Positions 31,939-39,820 of a DNA stretch of 64,000 nucleotides are shown here, in pieces. The notes beneath the pieces were generated by a model, which worked only from the letters and a program-made list of their open reading frames with translations, was not told the DNA's origin and made no database searches. A program made the translations under genes and the position numbers. Each line of letters begins with the position of its first letter. The first letter of the stretch is position 1. Source of the stretch: Bin103 sp002238925 (GTDB lineage Bacteria; Spirochaetota; Spirochaetia; SZUA-6; Bin103); contig OZ242313.1 of NCBI GenBank assembly GCA_965208065.1, positions 1,116,001-1,180,000 of the forward strand, written 5' to 3'.

Positions 31939-34166
31939 GCGGCGGTATGAGCGGCAGCGGCGCCCGGACACCGCTGCGCACCGGCCTGCGCCTGGTCGAG
32001 GTCGTGCTGTTCGTCGGCGCGCTGGTGATGATCAACGTGTCCTCGGCGTCGGGGCTGTTTCAGCGCTTCGACGTTACCGAGTCGGGGCTGTACAAGCTGT
32101 CGCCGCCGAGCATCGACGCGGTCAGCGCGCTGCGCGAGCCGCTCACCATCCGCGCCTTTTTCACGCCCAACCTGCCCGCCCCCTACAACACGGTGGAGCA
32201 GGCGGTGCGCGACCTGCTCGACGAGTACGCCGTGCACGGCGGCGACCTGTTCAACTTCCAGTTCGTCTCCATGGGCACCGAAGAGGTGGGCCAGGAGGAG
32301 GCGATCGCCAACGAGGAGCTGGCCCGCCAGTACCTGATCTACCCGATCCAGATCGAGCAGCTCGACCGCGACGAGGTAACGCTGAGCACCGCCTACACCG
32401 GCATGGCGCTGATCCACGGCGACCTGATCGAGACCATCCCGTCGATTACCGATACCAGCCAGTTGGAGCTGACCATTACCGAGGCGATCACCAAGCTCAC
32501 CGAGCGCGTCAGCCGGCTCGTTGCCCTGGAGGAAGACATCCAGGTAACGCTCTACTTCTCGTCGCCGCTGGCGGCGCTGGCGCCTGGCGTCGACCAGGTG
32601 CCGGGCGAAATCGAGGCCCTGGTCAAGGAACTCAACGCCAGCTACTTCGACCGCCTGAAGTTCGAGGTTGTCGATGCGAACGAGGAGACGGTGCCGCTCG
32701 ACGAGGGCCGCCGGCTGCGGCTGGCGCCGTTGCAGCTGCAGGGGCCGGACGGCGGCGCCGAATTGGCCTACGCCGGCCTGTCGGTGACCTCGGAGGGCAC
32801 CACCATCACCATGAACCTGCTGCAGAGCAGCGTCATGGGCTACCAGATCGCCGACCTGGATACCATCCGCCGCTCCCTGGACGACACTCTGAAGAACATC
32901 CTCGGCACCCAGGAGGAGATGGGCTACCTGGCCGACTTCGAGACGCCGCCCTACCGCGGGCGCGCCAACGCCACCACCCCTACCGACATGGTGGAGGCGG
33001 AACTGTCCAACCTGTTCCAACTGGTGTCCGGGGAGTACACCTACCGCGGCCTGCTGCTGGAGGATCGCTTCGTGCCGGAGGGGGTGCGCAGCATGTTGGT
33101 GGTGGGGCCGCAGGAGCCGCTCAACGACTGGGCGCTGTTCCAGATCGACCAGTTCCTGCTGCGCGGCGGCTCGCTGATGCTGTTTCTCGACTCGCACCAC
33201 ATCTGGATTAGCCAGGGCAGCGGCTTCGGCGGCGGCGGCGCCTTCCACCTGCCGCGCGAGACCGGCCTGGAGGCGATGCTGCAGCACTACGGCGTGCGCC
33301 TGGAGCAGTCCTACGTGCTGGACGAGCAGGCGTTCGTGCAGCGCCAGCCGTCGCAGCGCGGCGGCTACGTGGAGAGCGAGATCTACTTCGCGCCGCTGCT
33401 GAAGGAGGACGAGATCGACCGCGGGGTGCCGTTCCTGGCCGGCCTGGAGGAACTGGTGATGCTCAACGCGTCGCCGCTGACGGTGGTGGGCGGCGGCCAG
33501 CCCGGCGTGGACTACACCGTGGCGCTGCGTACCTCGCCGACCGCCTGGGAGATGGAGGGGCAGATCGACCTGATGAACGCGCAGCCGCCGGGTGACGACG
33601 TGCGTACCTCGTTCCCGCTGGCGGTCCTGGCCGAGGGCACCTTTACCAGCTACTTCGCCGACCGCGAGGTGCCGGAGCCGCCGCGCGACGAGCCGAGTGC
33701 GCAGGATGACGAAGAGGAGGCGGCGCCGCTGATCTCCGCCGAGGAGCTGCAAGCCGGGGCGAGCTTCACGGCGGCGGGCGAGGGCCGGCTGTTCGTGGTC
33801 GGCACCTCGGCCATCCTGGGCAGCGGCTTCATCGACGTGCAGGGCCACAACCCCAACTCGCTGTTCGTGCTCAACCTGATCGACGCCATGAACGGGCGTG
33901 ACGAACGCGCCGAGATGCGCAGCAAGGGGCGCCGGGTGCGGCCGTTACGCGAGATCGAACCGCCGGCGCGCACAGCCATCAAGACGTTCGCGGTGGCGGG
34001 CCTGCCGGCGCTGGTGATCGTGGTCGGCATCCTGGTGTGGATCCTCGGCGGCCTGCGCCAGGGCCGCATCCGCGCCGAATACGGCACTGTTGGGCCGGCC
34101 GGTGGCGGCACCCGCGGTGGCGGATCGAAGGCACCCGGCAAACGCGAAGCGGGAGGTGCGTCGTAA
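31935..34166 (+). CDS. GldG-like auxiliary component of the ABC system
   Basis: 743-aa protein: one N-terminal membrane helix (VEVVLFVGALVMINVSSASG), a large extracytoplasmic part of GldG/IFT52-like fold (RFDVTESGLYKLSPPSI is the standard beginning), an acidic linker (AQDDEEEAAPLI) and a C-terminal helix (FAVAGLPALVIVVGILVWIL). GldG partners GldF and GldA. Here the gene overlaps the permease gene and the DUF4340 gene. The Gly-rich basic tail after the last helix is cytoplasmic. Confidence 0.85.
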   Translation: MSGGMSGSGARTPLRTGLRLVEVVLFVGALVMINVSSASGLFQRFDVTESGLYKLSPPSIDAVSALREPLTIRAFFTPNLPAPYNTVEQAVRDLLDEYAVHGGDLFNFQFVSMGTEEVGQEEAIANEELARQYLIYPIQIEQLDRDEVTLSTAYTGMALIHGDLIETIPSITDTSQLELTITEAITKLTERVSRLVALEEDIQVTLYFSSPLAALAPGVDQVPGEIEALVKELNASYFDRLKFEVVDANEETVPLDEGRRLRLAPLQLQGPDGGAELAYAGLSVTSEGTTITMNLLQSSVMGYQIADLDTIRRSLDDTLKNILGTQEEMGYLADFETPPYRGRANATTPTDMVEAELSNLFQLVSGEYTYRGLLLEDRFVPEGVRSMLVVGPQEPLNDWALFQIDQFLLRGGSLMLFLDSHHIWISQGSGFGGGGAFHLPRETGLEAMLQHYGVRLEQSYVLDEQAFVQRQPSQRGGYVESEIYFAPLLKEDEIDRGVPFLAGLEELVMLNASPLTVVGGGQPGVDYTVALRTSPTAWEMEGQIDLMNAQPPGDDVRTSFPLAVLAEGTFTSYFADREVPEPPRDEPSAQDDEEEAAPLISAEELQAGASFTAAGEGRLFVVGTSAILGSGFIDVQGHNPNSLFVLNLIDAMNGRDERAEMRSKGRRVRPLREIEPPARTAIKTFAVAGLPALVIVVGILVWILGGLRQGRIRAEYGTVGPAGGGTRGGGSKAPGKREAGGAS

Positions 34167-35095
34167 TGAGCCTGGATCGGATCCTGATCCGGTACGCGCT
34201 GCCGGCCCTGATCATCGTGTCACTGGCCCTCTACCTGGGCCTGCGCAACCGTGACCGCCTGCTGTACGACCTGCCGCAACTCCCCGAGATGGCGGCCGAA
34301 GAGGTGGACCGCTTCGAGATCGTCAAGGGCGGCCAGCGCGTGGCCGTGCGCAAGGTAGGCGACGGGTGGGTGCTGGAGCCGGGCGACTTCCCGGCCGCCA
34401 CCGCCCAGGTGGACACCATGGTGCGGACGCTGGCCACGCTGCAGATCACCGACCTGGTGTCGGAGCACGCTGCCTACAGCCGCTTCGAGCTCGATCCCGA
34501 GTCGGCGCTGCGGGTGACCGCGTTCGGAGGCGATTCCGTGCTGCGCACCGTGGAGCTGGGCAAGGAGGCGCGCACCTACCAGCACACCTACGTCAAGGTG
34601 GAGGGCGACAAGCGCGTCTACCAGGCGGAGGGCGACCTCGGCAACTACTTCCCGGTGGTCGGCGACGTGCTGCGCGACAAGCTGGTGCTGCAGGTGGACA
34701 TCGAAACGGTGGGCGAGATCGTGGCGCGCAGCCCCGGCGAGGAACTGGTGCTGCGCAAGCGCCCGCCGCTGGAGGAGGGCGCCGCCCCCGAATGGGTCAC
34801 CGCCGACGGCGGCGAGTGGAACTCCGCCAAGGTGGCGGAGTCGCTGCAGCGGCTGGCCAACCTGAGCACGTTCCGCTTCGCCGCGGCGCCGCCGGAGCCG
34901 GGTGGCGAGGTGCTGGCGCTGACCCTCAAGACCGAGGTGGGCGCCACCCACACGCTGACCGTGTACGCCCGCTCCGGCAACAGCTACCCGGCCACCTCCA
35001 CCGGCTCCGACTACCCGTTCCTGCTGTTCGTATGGATGGTCAACGGCTTCCTGGAAGCCTTCACTACCGCCGGCCCGCCCGAGGAGCAGCAGTAG
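34166..35095 (+). CDS. DUF4340-domain protein
   Basis: 309-aa protein with a single N-terminal membrane helix (LPALIIVSLALYLGL) and a soluble DUF4340 region (VDRFEIVKGGQRVAVRKVGD, then repeated beta-rich units such as VLRTVELGKEARTYQHTYVK). DUF4340 proteins regularly follow GldG in these clusters and are thought to be part of the complex. The ATG at 34166 overlaps the GldG-like stop; GGGAGG sits 10 bases upstream. Last gene of the operon. Confidence 0.86.
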   Translation: MSLDRILIRYALPALIIVSLALYLGLRNRDRLLYDLPQLPEMAAEEVDRFEIVKGGQRVAVRKVGDGWVLEPGDFPAATAQVDTMVRTLATLQITDLVSEHAAYSRFELDPESALRVTAFGGDSVLRTVELGKEARTYQHTYVKVEGDKRVYQAEGDLGNYFPVVGDVLRDKLVLQVDIETVGEIVARSPGEELVLRKRPPLEEGAAPEWVTADGGEWNSAKVAESLQRLANLSTFRFAAAPPEPGGEVLALTLKTEVGATHTLTVYARSGNSYPATSTGSDYPFLLFVWMVNGFLEAFTTAGPPEEQQ

Positions 35096-35145
35096 CGCAC
35101 CGCGGAAGGGCTTCCGGCCCGCCGGTCCGGGGATCACCGCTCAGG

Positions 35146-35388
35146 TCACCGCCGGCGCAACTCGTCTTCGGCTCGCCGTCTCACATCTTCCCAGGGAGTT
35201 CCGGCTGTTTGGTCGGCGAGGACCCGCCGAGCCCGCCGCTCGACTTCAGCGGCCCAAGCTGTCTCGACAGCCTGCATGGCGCCTTCGGTCTCGTCCACGC
35301 TGGCGAGCAATTCGGTAGCCACATCGGCGCGTTCTTCGGCAGGCAGCGTCAGGGCTTCGCGGAGAAGCTGTTGCGCACGAGGGGTCAT
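35146..35388 (-). CDS. Orphan addiction-module antitoxin (TIGR02574-like)
   Basis: 80-aa protein, largely alpha-helical: LREALTLPAEERADVATELL then SVDETEG, and a C-terminal Arg-rich helix. This is the pattern of the small antitoxins coded beside ParE/RelE toxins. No toxin gene follows: the space to the DUF4340 stop is only 50 bp, and none is upstream. Either the toxin has been lost or this is a free antitoxin. Confidence 0.7.
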   Translation of the reverse strand: MTPRAQQLLREALTLPAEERADVATELLASVDETEGAMQAVETAWAAEVERRARRVLADQTAGTPWEDVRRRAEDELRRR

Positions 35389-35476
35389 ACCGACATTCTA
35401 ACCGCGGTGAGGCGCCCGGCAAGCCGCTCGTAACCCGTCGCGCTGTCGCGGACCGTCGCTCCAAGGAGGCAACCCC

Positions 35477-36685
35477 GTGCGCATCAAGAAGATTCGTGCC
35501 GCTTGCGTCGACCTGGCGCCGCGACCCACCACCCCGCCGCGTGTACCAGCCGCCGCGGCGGGCACCACGGGAGACGCTGCCGGGGTCGCAGCGCCGCGCC
35601 GCTTCCGGCATCCGTTGGACCGCTATCCCGGCCTGCCGCACACGGGAACCGGCTGGCCGCGGGTGGCGTGCGTGGCCACGGCGGAGGACGGCACCTGGGG
35701 GCTCGGCCTCACCCTGCACGGCGCCCCGGTGGCGGCGGTGATCAACGACCACTTCGGCCCGCTGCTCGCCGGCCAGCCGGTGACCGCCACCGAGAAGGCG
35801 TGGGACCTGATGCACCGCGCCACCGCCCCCTACGGCGCCTCCGGCCTGGCCAGCTACGCGATGAGCGCCGTCGACCTGGCGCTGTGGGATCTGAAGGGCA
35901 AGCTGCTGCGCCGCCCGGTGTACGAGCTGCTCGGCGGCCCGCAGAAGGAGCGCATCTTCTGCTACGCCAGCAACACCGACCTCTCCTACGGCATGGAGCA
36001 CAGCCTGGAGTGGTTCCTGGAGCTGGGCTTCCGCGCGGTGAAGATCTTCCTCACCGCCGGCCCGGAGCAGAACTTGCCCGGTCTGCGCGAAACCGAGGAT
36101 CGCGTGGCGCGCGCCCGCGAACTGGTCGGCGACGACGTCGAATTGGCGGTGGACGCCTGGCTCAACCCGAACGTCGAGTACGCGGTACGGCTCGGCGAGC
36201 TGCTGCGTCCCTACCGCATCAAGTGGCTGGAAGACTTCCTGCCGGCGGACGACCTGGAGGGCTACGCGGCGGTGCGTAGCCGGCTGCCCGGCATCACGCT
36301 GGCCTCGGGCGAGCACTGGTACGGCATCGGCAGCTTCGCGAGCGCCGTGCAGCGCCGCCTGGTCGACATCCTGCAGCCCGACCTGCAGTGGTGCGGCGGC
36401 CTCAGCAACGCGGTGCGCATCTGCCACCTGGCCGACGCCGCCGGCCTCACCGTGATCGCCCACGCCGGCATGAACACCCCGTTCGGCCAGCACCTCTCCT
36501 TCGCCATGCCCGCCGTGCAGTGGGGCGAGCGCTCCGAGGGCGTCTCCCCGCCCGGCGTGCCGCTGCAGGAGATGGTCTACGTACCCGGCACCCCGGTGAT
36601 CAGCGACGGCCACCTGGTTCCCAGCGACGCCCCCGGCTTCGGCATCGAAGCCACCTTGGGCTGGCTCGAATCCCACACCCTCTGA
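35477..36685 (+). CDS. Enolase-superfamily sugar acid dehydratase, L-rhamnonate dehydratase-like
   Basis: 402-aa mandelate racemase/enolase-superfamily protein. The N-terminal region has RHPLDRYPG, which in rhamnonate dehydratases holds the substrate-binding His. The barrel metal ligands appear as Asp in ELAVDAWLNP, Glu in IKWLEDFL and Glu in LASGEHWYG; the catalytic His lies in VIAHAGMN. It would dehydrate an aldonate, feeding sugar-acid catabolism. Start GTG at 35477 behind AAGGAGG. Its last 52 bp are repeated at 39015, which suggests use as an insertion target. Confidence 0.82.
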   Translation: MRIKKIRAACVDLAPRPTTPPRVPAAAAGTTGDAAGVAAPRRFRHPLDRYPGLPHTGTGWPRVACVATAEDGTWGLGLTLHGAPVAAVINDHFGPLLAGQPVTATEKAWDLMHRATAPYGASGLASYAMSAVDLALWDLKGKLLRRPVYELLGGPQKERIFCYASNTDLSYGMEHSLEWFLELGFRAVKIFLTAGPEQNLPGLRETEDRVARARELVGDDVELAVDAWLNPNVEYAVRLGELLRPYRIKWLEDFLPADDLEGYAAVRSRLPGITLASGEHWYGIGSFASAVQRRLVDILQPDLQWCGGLSNAVRICHLADAAGLTVIAHAGMNTPFGQHLSFAMPAVQWGERSEGVSPPGVPLQEMVYVPGTPVISDGHLVPSDAPGFGIEATLGWLESHTL

Positions 36686-36688
36686 CCG
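36637..36688. repeat. 52-bp direct repeat, left copy (3' end of dehydratase gene)
   Basis: Identical over 52 bp to 39015-39066 (offset 2378 bp). This copy covers the last 16 codons and stop of the dehydratase gene plus three bases. The flanks differ immediately on both sides. It behaves like an attachment-site duplication left by an inserted cassette. Confidence 0.9.
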
Positions 36689-36691
36689 GGG

Positions 36692-36907
36692 CTACCCATT
36701 CTCGCCCGCAAGTTTCTGTTCGAGGACGGCCCGATCGATCCGGCGAAAAAAGACGGCGTGGGAGCCTATCCCCCGCGCCCATGTGAGGACACCCTGGTAA
36801 GGCCCTTCGATCTTTTGCGAATTCCGGGCGACGGCAATGGATAGTTCGTGTTTGCGAGTACGGAACTTGTCGTTTCCTGTAGATGATGGGCTACTCATCA
36901 TTCGCAC
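36692..36907 (-). CDS. Small unknown ORF inside the repeat-flanked cassette
   Basis: 71 codons on the minus strand, ending 4 bp inside the left repeat. The product is basic (RTRKHELSIAVARNSQKIEG, then FFRRIDRAVLEQKL) and matches no family I know. It lies in line behind the PIN gene and could be a third cassette gene, but there is no good Shine-Dalgarno and it may be chance. The surrounding 270 bp are markedly lower in GC than the dehydratase gene. Confidence 0.3.
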   Translation of the reverse strand: MRMMSSPSSTGNDKFRTRKHELSIAVARNSQKIEGPYQGVLTWARGIGSHAVFFRRIDRAVLEQKLAGENG

Positions 36908-36958
36908 TGTTCCGTCCTCGCCATCGTGGCAAGCTTTGAGAACTCCTATGAGGATGGC

Positions 36959-37378
36959 CTACAGCAACTCCACGCCCTTGGAACTACAAATTGCGTAGAA
37001 GTCGCGGTGATTGTACGTCAACATCGCGTCCACTCTGATCTTCGGATCAGCCAGGATTGAGTGCAGTACGGCGTCTGTGAGGCTCATGGCGTTACGCTGG
37101 GTCTTGCCTCGCTCAATGACGTCGTCGAATGCATCAAGACGATAAGGAATGTCGTCGATAAGCTCGGTGTCGGGAGAGCGAACTATGCTCTCTAATCTTG
37201 CTATCCAGTGAGGTCTACGAGTATGTCGAGTGTTGATTGTCTCATAGAGAATGGGCCAAGGAATCGTGACGGAAAAGATCTCCAACCATTCCTGCTTTTC
37301 GTTGGCATCGACATGATTTCGATCTCGCGCGTTGAAGAGCGCGAAGAAGAATCCGGAGTCGACGAGTAGGCGTTGCAT
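36959..37378 (-). CDS. PIN-domain nuclease, toxin candidate
   Basis: 139-aa PIN protein. Metal-binding acids: Asp7 (LLVDSGFFFALF), Glu in ILYETINTRH, Asp in SLTDAVLHSILAD, then the closing MLTYNHRDFYAI strand. It is somewhat divergent from common VapC. The ATG at 37376-37378 is separated from the IS630 left end by only one base. Before that insertion the start codon directly followed the stop codon (TAGATG) of the 105-aa gene now at 38541-38858, so the two were an operon. Now cut off from that promoter, it may be silent or read from the element. Confidence 0.8.
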   Translation of the reverse strand: MQRLLVDSGFFFALFNARDRNHVDANEKQEWLEIFSVTIPWPILYETINTRHTRRPHWIARLESIVRSPDTELIDDIPYRLDAFDDVIERGKTQRNAMSLTDAVLHSILADPKIRVDAMLTYNHRDFYAICSSKGVELL

Positions 37379-37379
37379 C

Positions 37380-38543
37380 TAGTGTAGCGTATCGTAAGTC
37401 ATTGACCAGTAGATCGGGAATGTGCTACGGTTCGCCCGTACCAGGGAGGATCGAAGTGGCGAACCATCACACCCGGCAGATTCCAGAACCGTCTGATGAG
37501 CAACTGCAGGAATTGCAGCGCTGGGTAAGACGAACGACGACATCGCAGGCGCTGGCCTTGCGAGCGCGGATCATCCTGGAGACCACGGCCGGGAAGAGTG
37601 ACATGGAAGTAGCTGACGAACTTGGCACCACGCGCGCGACGGTCGGCAAGTGGCGGCGACGGTTTCTGGGCGACGGCTGTGACGGGTTGTTAGACGAGCC
37701 GCGACCTGGAGCACCGCGCACGGTCGGAGACGAGGATGTGGAGCGTGTGGTAGTCAAGACTCTGGAGTCGCTGCCGCGGGATGCGACGCACTGGAGCACG
37801 CGCTCGATGGCCCAGGAATGCGGGTTGAGCGCGGCGACGGTGAGTCGAATCTGGCGGGCATTCTGCTTGAAGCCGCATCGCTACGAGACCTTCAAGCTGT
37901 CGCGCGACCCGCTGTTCATCGAGAAGGTGCGCGATATCGTCGGCCTGTACCTGCATCCGCCGGAGCGGGCGGTGGTGTTGTGCGTGGACGAGAAGTCTCA
38001 GATTCAAGCCTTGGACCGCATGCAACCGGTGCTCCCGATGCGTCCTGGGCTACCGGAACGACGTACGCACGACTACCGGCGCCACGGGACCACGTCGCTG
38101 TTCGCGGCTCTGAACGTGGCCACTGGTGAAGTAGTCGGCAAGTGCTACCGGCGCCACCGCGCCGTTGAGTTCCGGAAGTTCCTGAATATCATCGCCAAAG
38201 TGGTCCCGGAGGGGCTCGATGTTCATCTGGTGCTGGACAACTACGGTACCCACAAGACGGCGATGGTTCATGACTGGCTGGCCCGCCGACCGCACTTCCA
38301 CGTGCACTTCACCCCCACCAGTGCTTCCTGGCTCAACCAAGTGGAACGCTGGTTCGCGTCCCTCACCGAGAAGCAGATCCGACGCGGCAGCCATCGCAGC
38401 ACCGGCGCGTTGGAAAAGGCGATCAAGGACTACTTGGCCGTTTACAACGAGGAGCCTCAGCCATTCATCTGGACCAAAAGCGCCGATCAAATCCTTGAAT
38501 CAGTCAAGAGGTACTGTGAAAGGATTTAGGATACAGGACACTA
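37380..38543 (+). mobile_element. IS630-type insertion sequence
   Basis: About 1.16 kb, with a TA dinucleotide at each end (37380-37381 and 38542-38543) as the target duplication. The terminal inverted repeats are imperfect: the left end reads TAGTGTAGCGTATCGTAA and the right end, read inward on the other strand, TAGTGTCCTGTATCCTAA; matching continues patchily for about 25 bp. It carries one transposase gene. It sits exactly between the start codon of the PIN gene and the stop codon of its upstream partner, and the duplicated TA rebuilds the TAG stop. Confidence 0.88.
37456..38529 (+). CDS. IS630-family transposase
   Basis: 357-aa DDE transposase. The N-terminal part has two helix-turn-helix regions (MEVADELGTTRATVGKWRRRF and SMAQECGLSAATVSRIWRAF). 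The catalytic triad is Asp in VLCVDEKSQIQAL, Asp in VHLVLDNYGTHKT and Glu in NQVERWFASL, all with family context. Start GTG 37456 lies behind GGAGG; a frame from ATG 37402 is also open. The gene appears intact, so the element may still move. Confidence 0.92.
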   Translation: MANHHTRQIPEPSDEQLQELQRWVRRTTTSQALALRARIILETTAGKSDMEVADELGTTRATVGKWRRRFLGDGCDGLLDEPRPGAPRTVGDEDVERVVVKTLESLPRDATHWSTRSMAQECGLSAATVSRIWRAFCLKPHRYETFKLSRDPLFIEKVRDIVGLYLHPPERAVVLCVDEKSQIQALDRMQPVLPMRPGLPERRTHDYRRHGTTSLFAALNVATGEVVGKCYRRHRAVEFRKFLNIIAKVVPEGLDVHLVLDNYGTHKTAMVHDWLARRPHFHVHFTPTSASWLNQVERWFASLTEKQIRRGSHRSTGALEKAIKDYLAVYNEEPQPFIWTKSADQILESVKRYCERI

Positions 38544-38858
38544 GAGATCCTCGTCATCGTCCGGTTCCTCGTGTGTTCCATATCCGTCCCAAGGAGCACG
38601 CTTGCGTCCACCGATCAAGAAACGCCCCTTGCCTTTCCCTTCGTCGTCCTTATATACCACATAAACCCTGGACCGCTTGTTAAGAGTCACTGCTTCTTCA
38701 ATCTCAGACCTCAGTGACGGTAGGAGATCGTGTTCCTCGGAACAGAGGAAACTCGCGACGGTCGCACCACACTCTTGCGCATCCTTGTCGTCAAGCCATT
38801 GGTACATACCCTCGTAGTCGCCGGAGACGCCGAGGTCGAAAGATAGCCAGATACGCAT
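38541..38858 (-). CDS. 105-aa protein of unknown function, partner of the PIN gene
   Basis: 105 aa, starting MRIWLSFDLGVSGDYEGMYQ, with strands that could form a small ferredoxin-like or VapD/Cas2-like fold (this is a guess from pattern). The middle has a helix (ECGATVASFLCSEE) and a second strand (RSRVYVVYKDDEGKGKGRFL). The C-terminus is strongly acidic (EEPDDDEDL), as in many antitoxin tails. Excellent Shine-Dalgarno AGGAGG 7 bases before the ATG at 38858. Originally its stop directly abutted the PIN gene start; an antitoxin role is inferred from that. I do not recognise the family. Confidence 0.7.
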   Translation of the reverse strand: MRIWLSFDLGVSGDYEGMYQWLDDKDAQECGATVASFLCSEEHDLLPSLRSEIEEAVTLNKRSRVYVVYKDDEGKGKGRFLIGGRKRAPWDGYGTHEEPDDDEDL

Positions 38859-38911
38859 TGAGGATCCTCCTGCCAGTGGTGGTGCGGGTGTAGCTGCCCA
38901 AGCTCGACCCT

Positions 38912-38941
38912 AGAATAGCGGCAATTCGGTCGGATCGCCAA
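38912..38941 (-). promoter_or_regulatory. Promoter of the 105-aa/PIN cassette
   Basis: On the minus strand TTGGCG (38936-38941) and TATTCT (38912-38917) are spaced by 18 bp, 54 bp before the ATG of the 105-aa gene. No clear inverted repeat overlaps it. Confidence 0.45.
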
Positions 38942-39014
38942 CCCAGCTTGCGAAATAAGCAATCGATTTGGGTACACCCGGTGTCCGTGAAGGCTGACTC
39001 CTCGGATGTAACGT

Positions 39015-39066
39015 CTTCGGCATCGAAGCCACCTTGGGCTGGCTCGAATCCCACACCCTCTGACCG
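39015..39066. repeat. 52-bp direct repeat, right copy
   Basis: Second copy of the 3' end of the dehydratase gene, identical to 36637-36688. It is not part of any gene here. It ends one base before the stop codon of the next VapC gene (minus strand, 39068). Confidence 0.9.
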
Positions 39067-39067
39067 C

Positions 39068-39454
39068 TTACCAAGTCGTCGCCAACCACGGGAGGTCGCG
39101 CAGCAGGCGGTCCTTGGTCACCAGGGGGGCATCGAGCTGGTGTGCGGTGGTGGCGATGAACCGGTCTGCCGGGTCGGGATGCATGTCGGCCGCATCGGCG
39201 GCGAGGGCGACACGGACAGTAAGCGGAACTTCCTCCACCCGAGGGATTGCAAGAACCTGCCGCGCCCAAGTGCCGACTGGCTGGTCGTCGTTCAATCGCA
39301 TTCGCTCCTTGCGCACCAGCAGCGACACCTCCCAAAACACGATCGCCGGGATCAGGATCCGGTCCGCGCGGTGAATGGCCTCCGCCGCCGGCGTGCTGAG
39401 GTGCTCCGGCGATAGCGTCCACCAAACGGCGGCGTGCGTGTCGAGGGTAATCAC
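39068..39454 (-). CDS. VapC-type PIN-domain toxin
   Basis: 128-aa PIN toxin. Asp5 (TLDTHAAVWW), Glu in VFWEVSLLVRK, Asp in DPADRFIATTA and Asp in VTKDRLLRDL form the metal site. This is the VapC subgroup usually paired with Phd antitoxins. Start GTG at 39454 overlaps the antitoxin TGA (GTGA on the minus strand). Full length and intact. It lies immediately outside the 52-bp repeat. Confidence 0.87.
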   Translation of the reverse strand: MITLDTHAAVWWTLSPEHLSTPAAEAIHRADRILIPAIVFWEVSLLVRKERMRLNDDQPVGTWARQVLAIPRVEEVPLTVRVALAADAADMHPDPADRFIATTAHQLDAPLVTKDRLLRDLPWLATTW

Positions 39455-39723
39455 GTAGCCGCGTCCGAGGGCCAGCCGGCGATCTCCGAGGAGGGAGCCA
39501 GGAATGTTGCCTCATCGACGAGCATGCCCCCATGTCCGAATCGGAGCGCCGCGAGGATCCGGTTCTCGGCTTGTTCGGGAGTTTCCAGCGGCATCAGCCG
39601 GGCGACCGGTTTTCCGTACTTGCTGATGATGATCGGGGCGCCGGTGGCGGCGACCTGATCGATGAGCGCCAAGCACTTTTGCTTGAATTCTCCGGCGGCG
39701 ATCGTCTCCCTTGGTACGTCCAT
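39451..39723 (-). CDS. Phd/YefM-type antitoxin
   Basis: 90-aa antitoxin: VPRETIAAGEFKQKCLALID, then TGAPIIISKYGKPVARLMPL, the Phd DNA-binding half; the rest should bind the VapC toxin. The start was set at the ATG at 39723, which fits family length; the open frame extends 33 codons further upstream but with unrelated sequence. Overlaps the toxin gene by 4 bp. Likely autoregulated; no obvious operator seen. Confidence 0.83.
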   Translation of the reverse strand: MDVPRETIAAGEFKQKCLALIDQVAATGAPIIISKYGKPVARLMPLETPEQAENRILAALRFGHGGMLVDEATFLAPSSEIAGWPSDAAT

Positions 39724-39820
39724 GGACGCATACCATGGACGAAAACGAGCGCCTGTCAAGTGGCTTGGCACGCGGAAGCGGTCTGGCGCCGCGGGTGGCA
39801 TGCGGGGTAGCTTGGGCGGC

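Noticed and set aside
31821..33848. 675-codon minus-strand frame
   Set aside because: Antisense to the GldG-like gene; product is low-complexity and matches nothing.
36655..36690. tRNA-like 3' end (CTCGAATCCCAC) in the 52-bp repeat, suggesting a tRNA attachment site
   Set aside because: The T-stem does not pair with a 7-base loop, no other tRNA arms precede it, and the bases are the coding end of the dehydratase gene.
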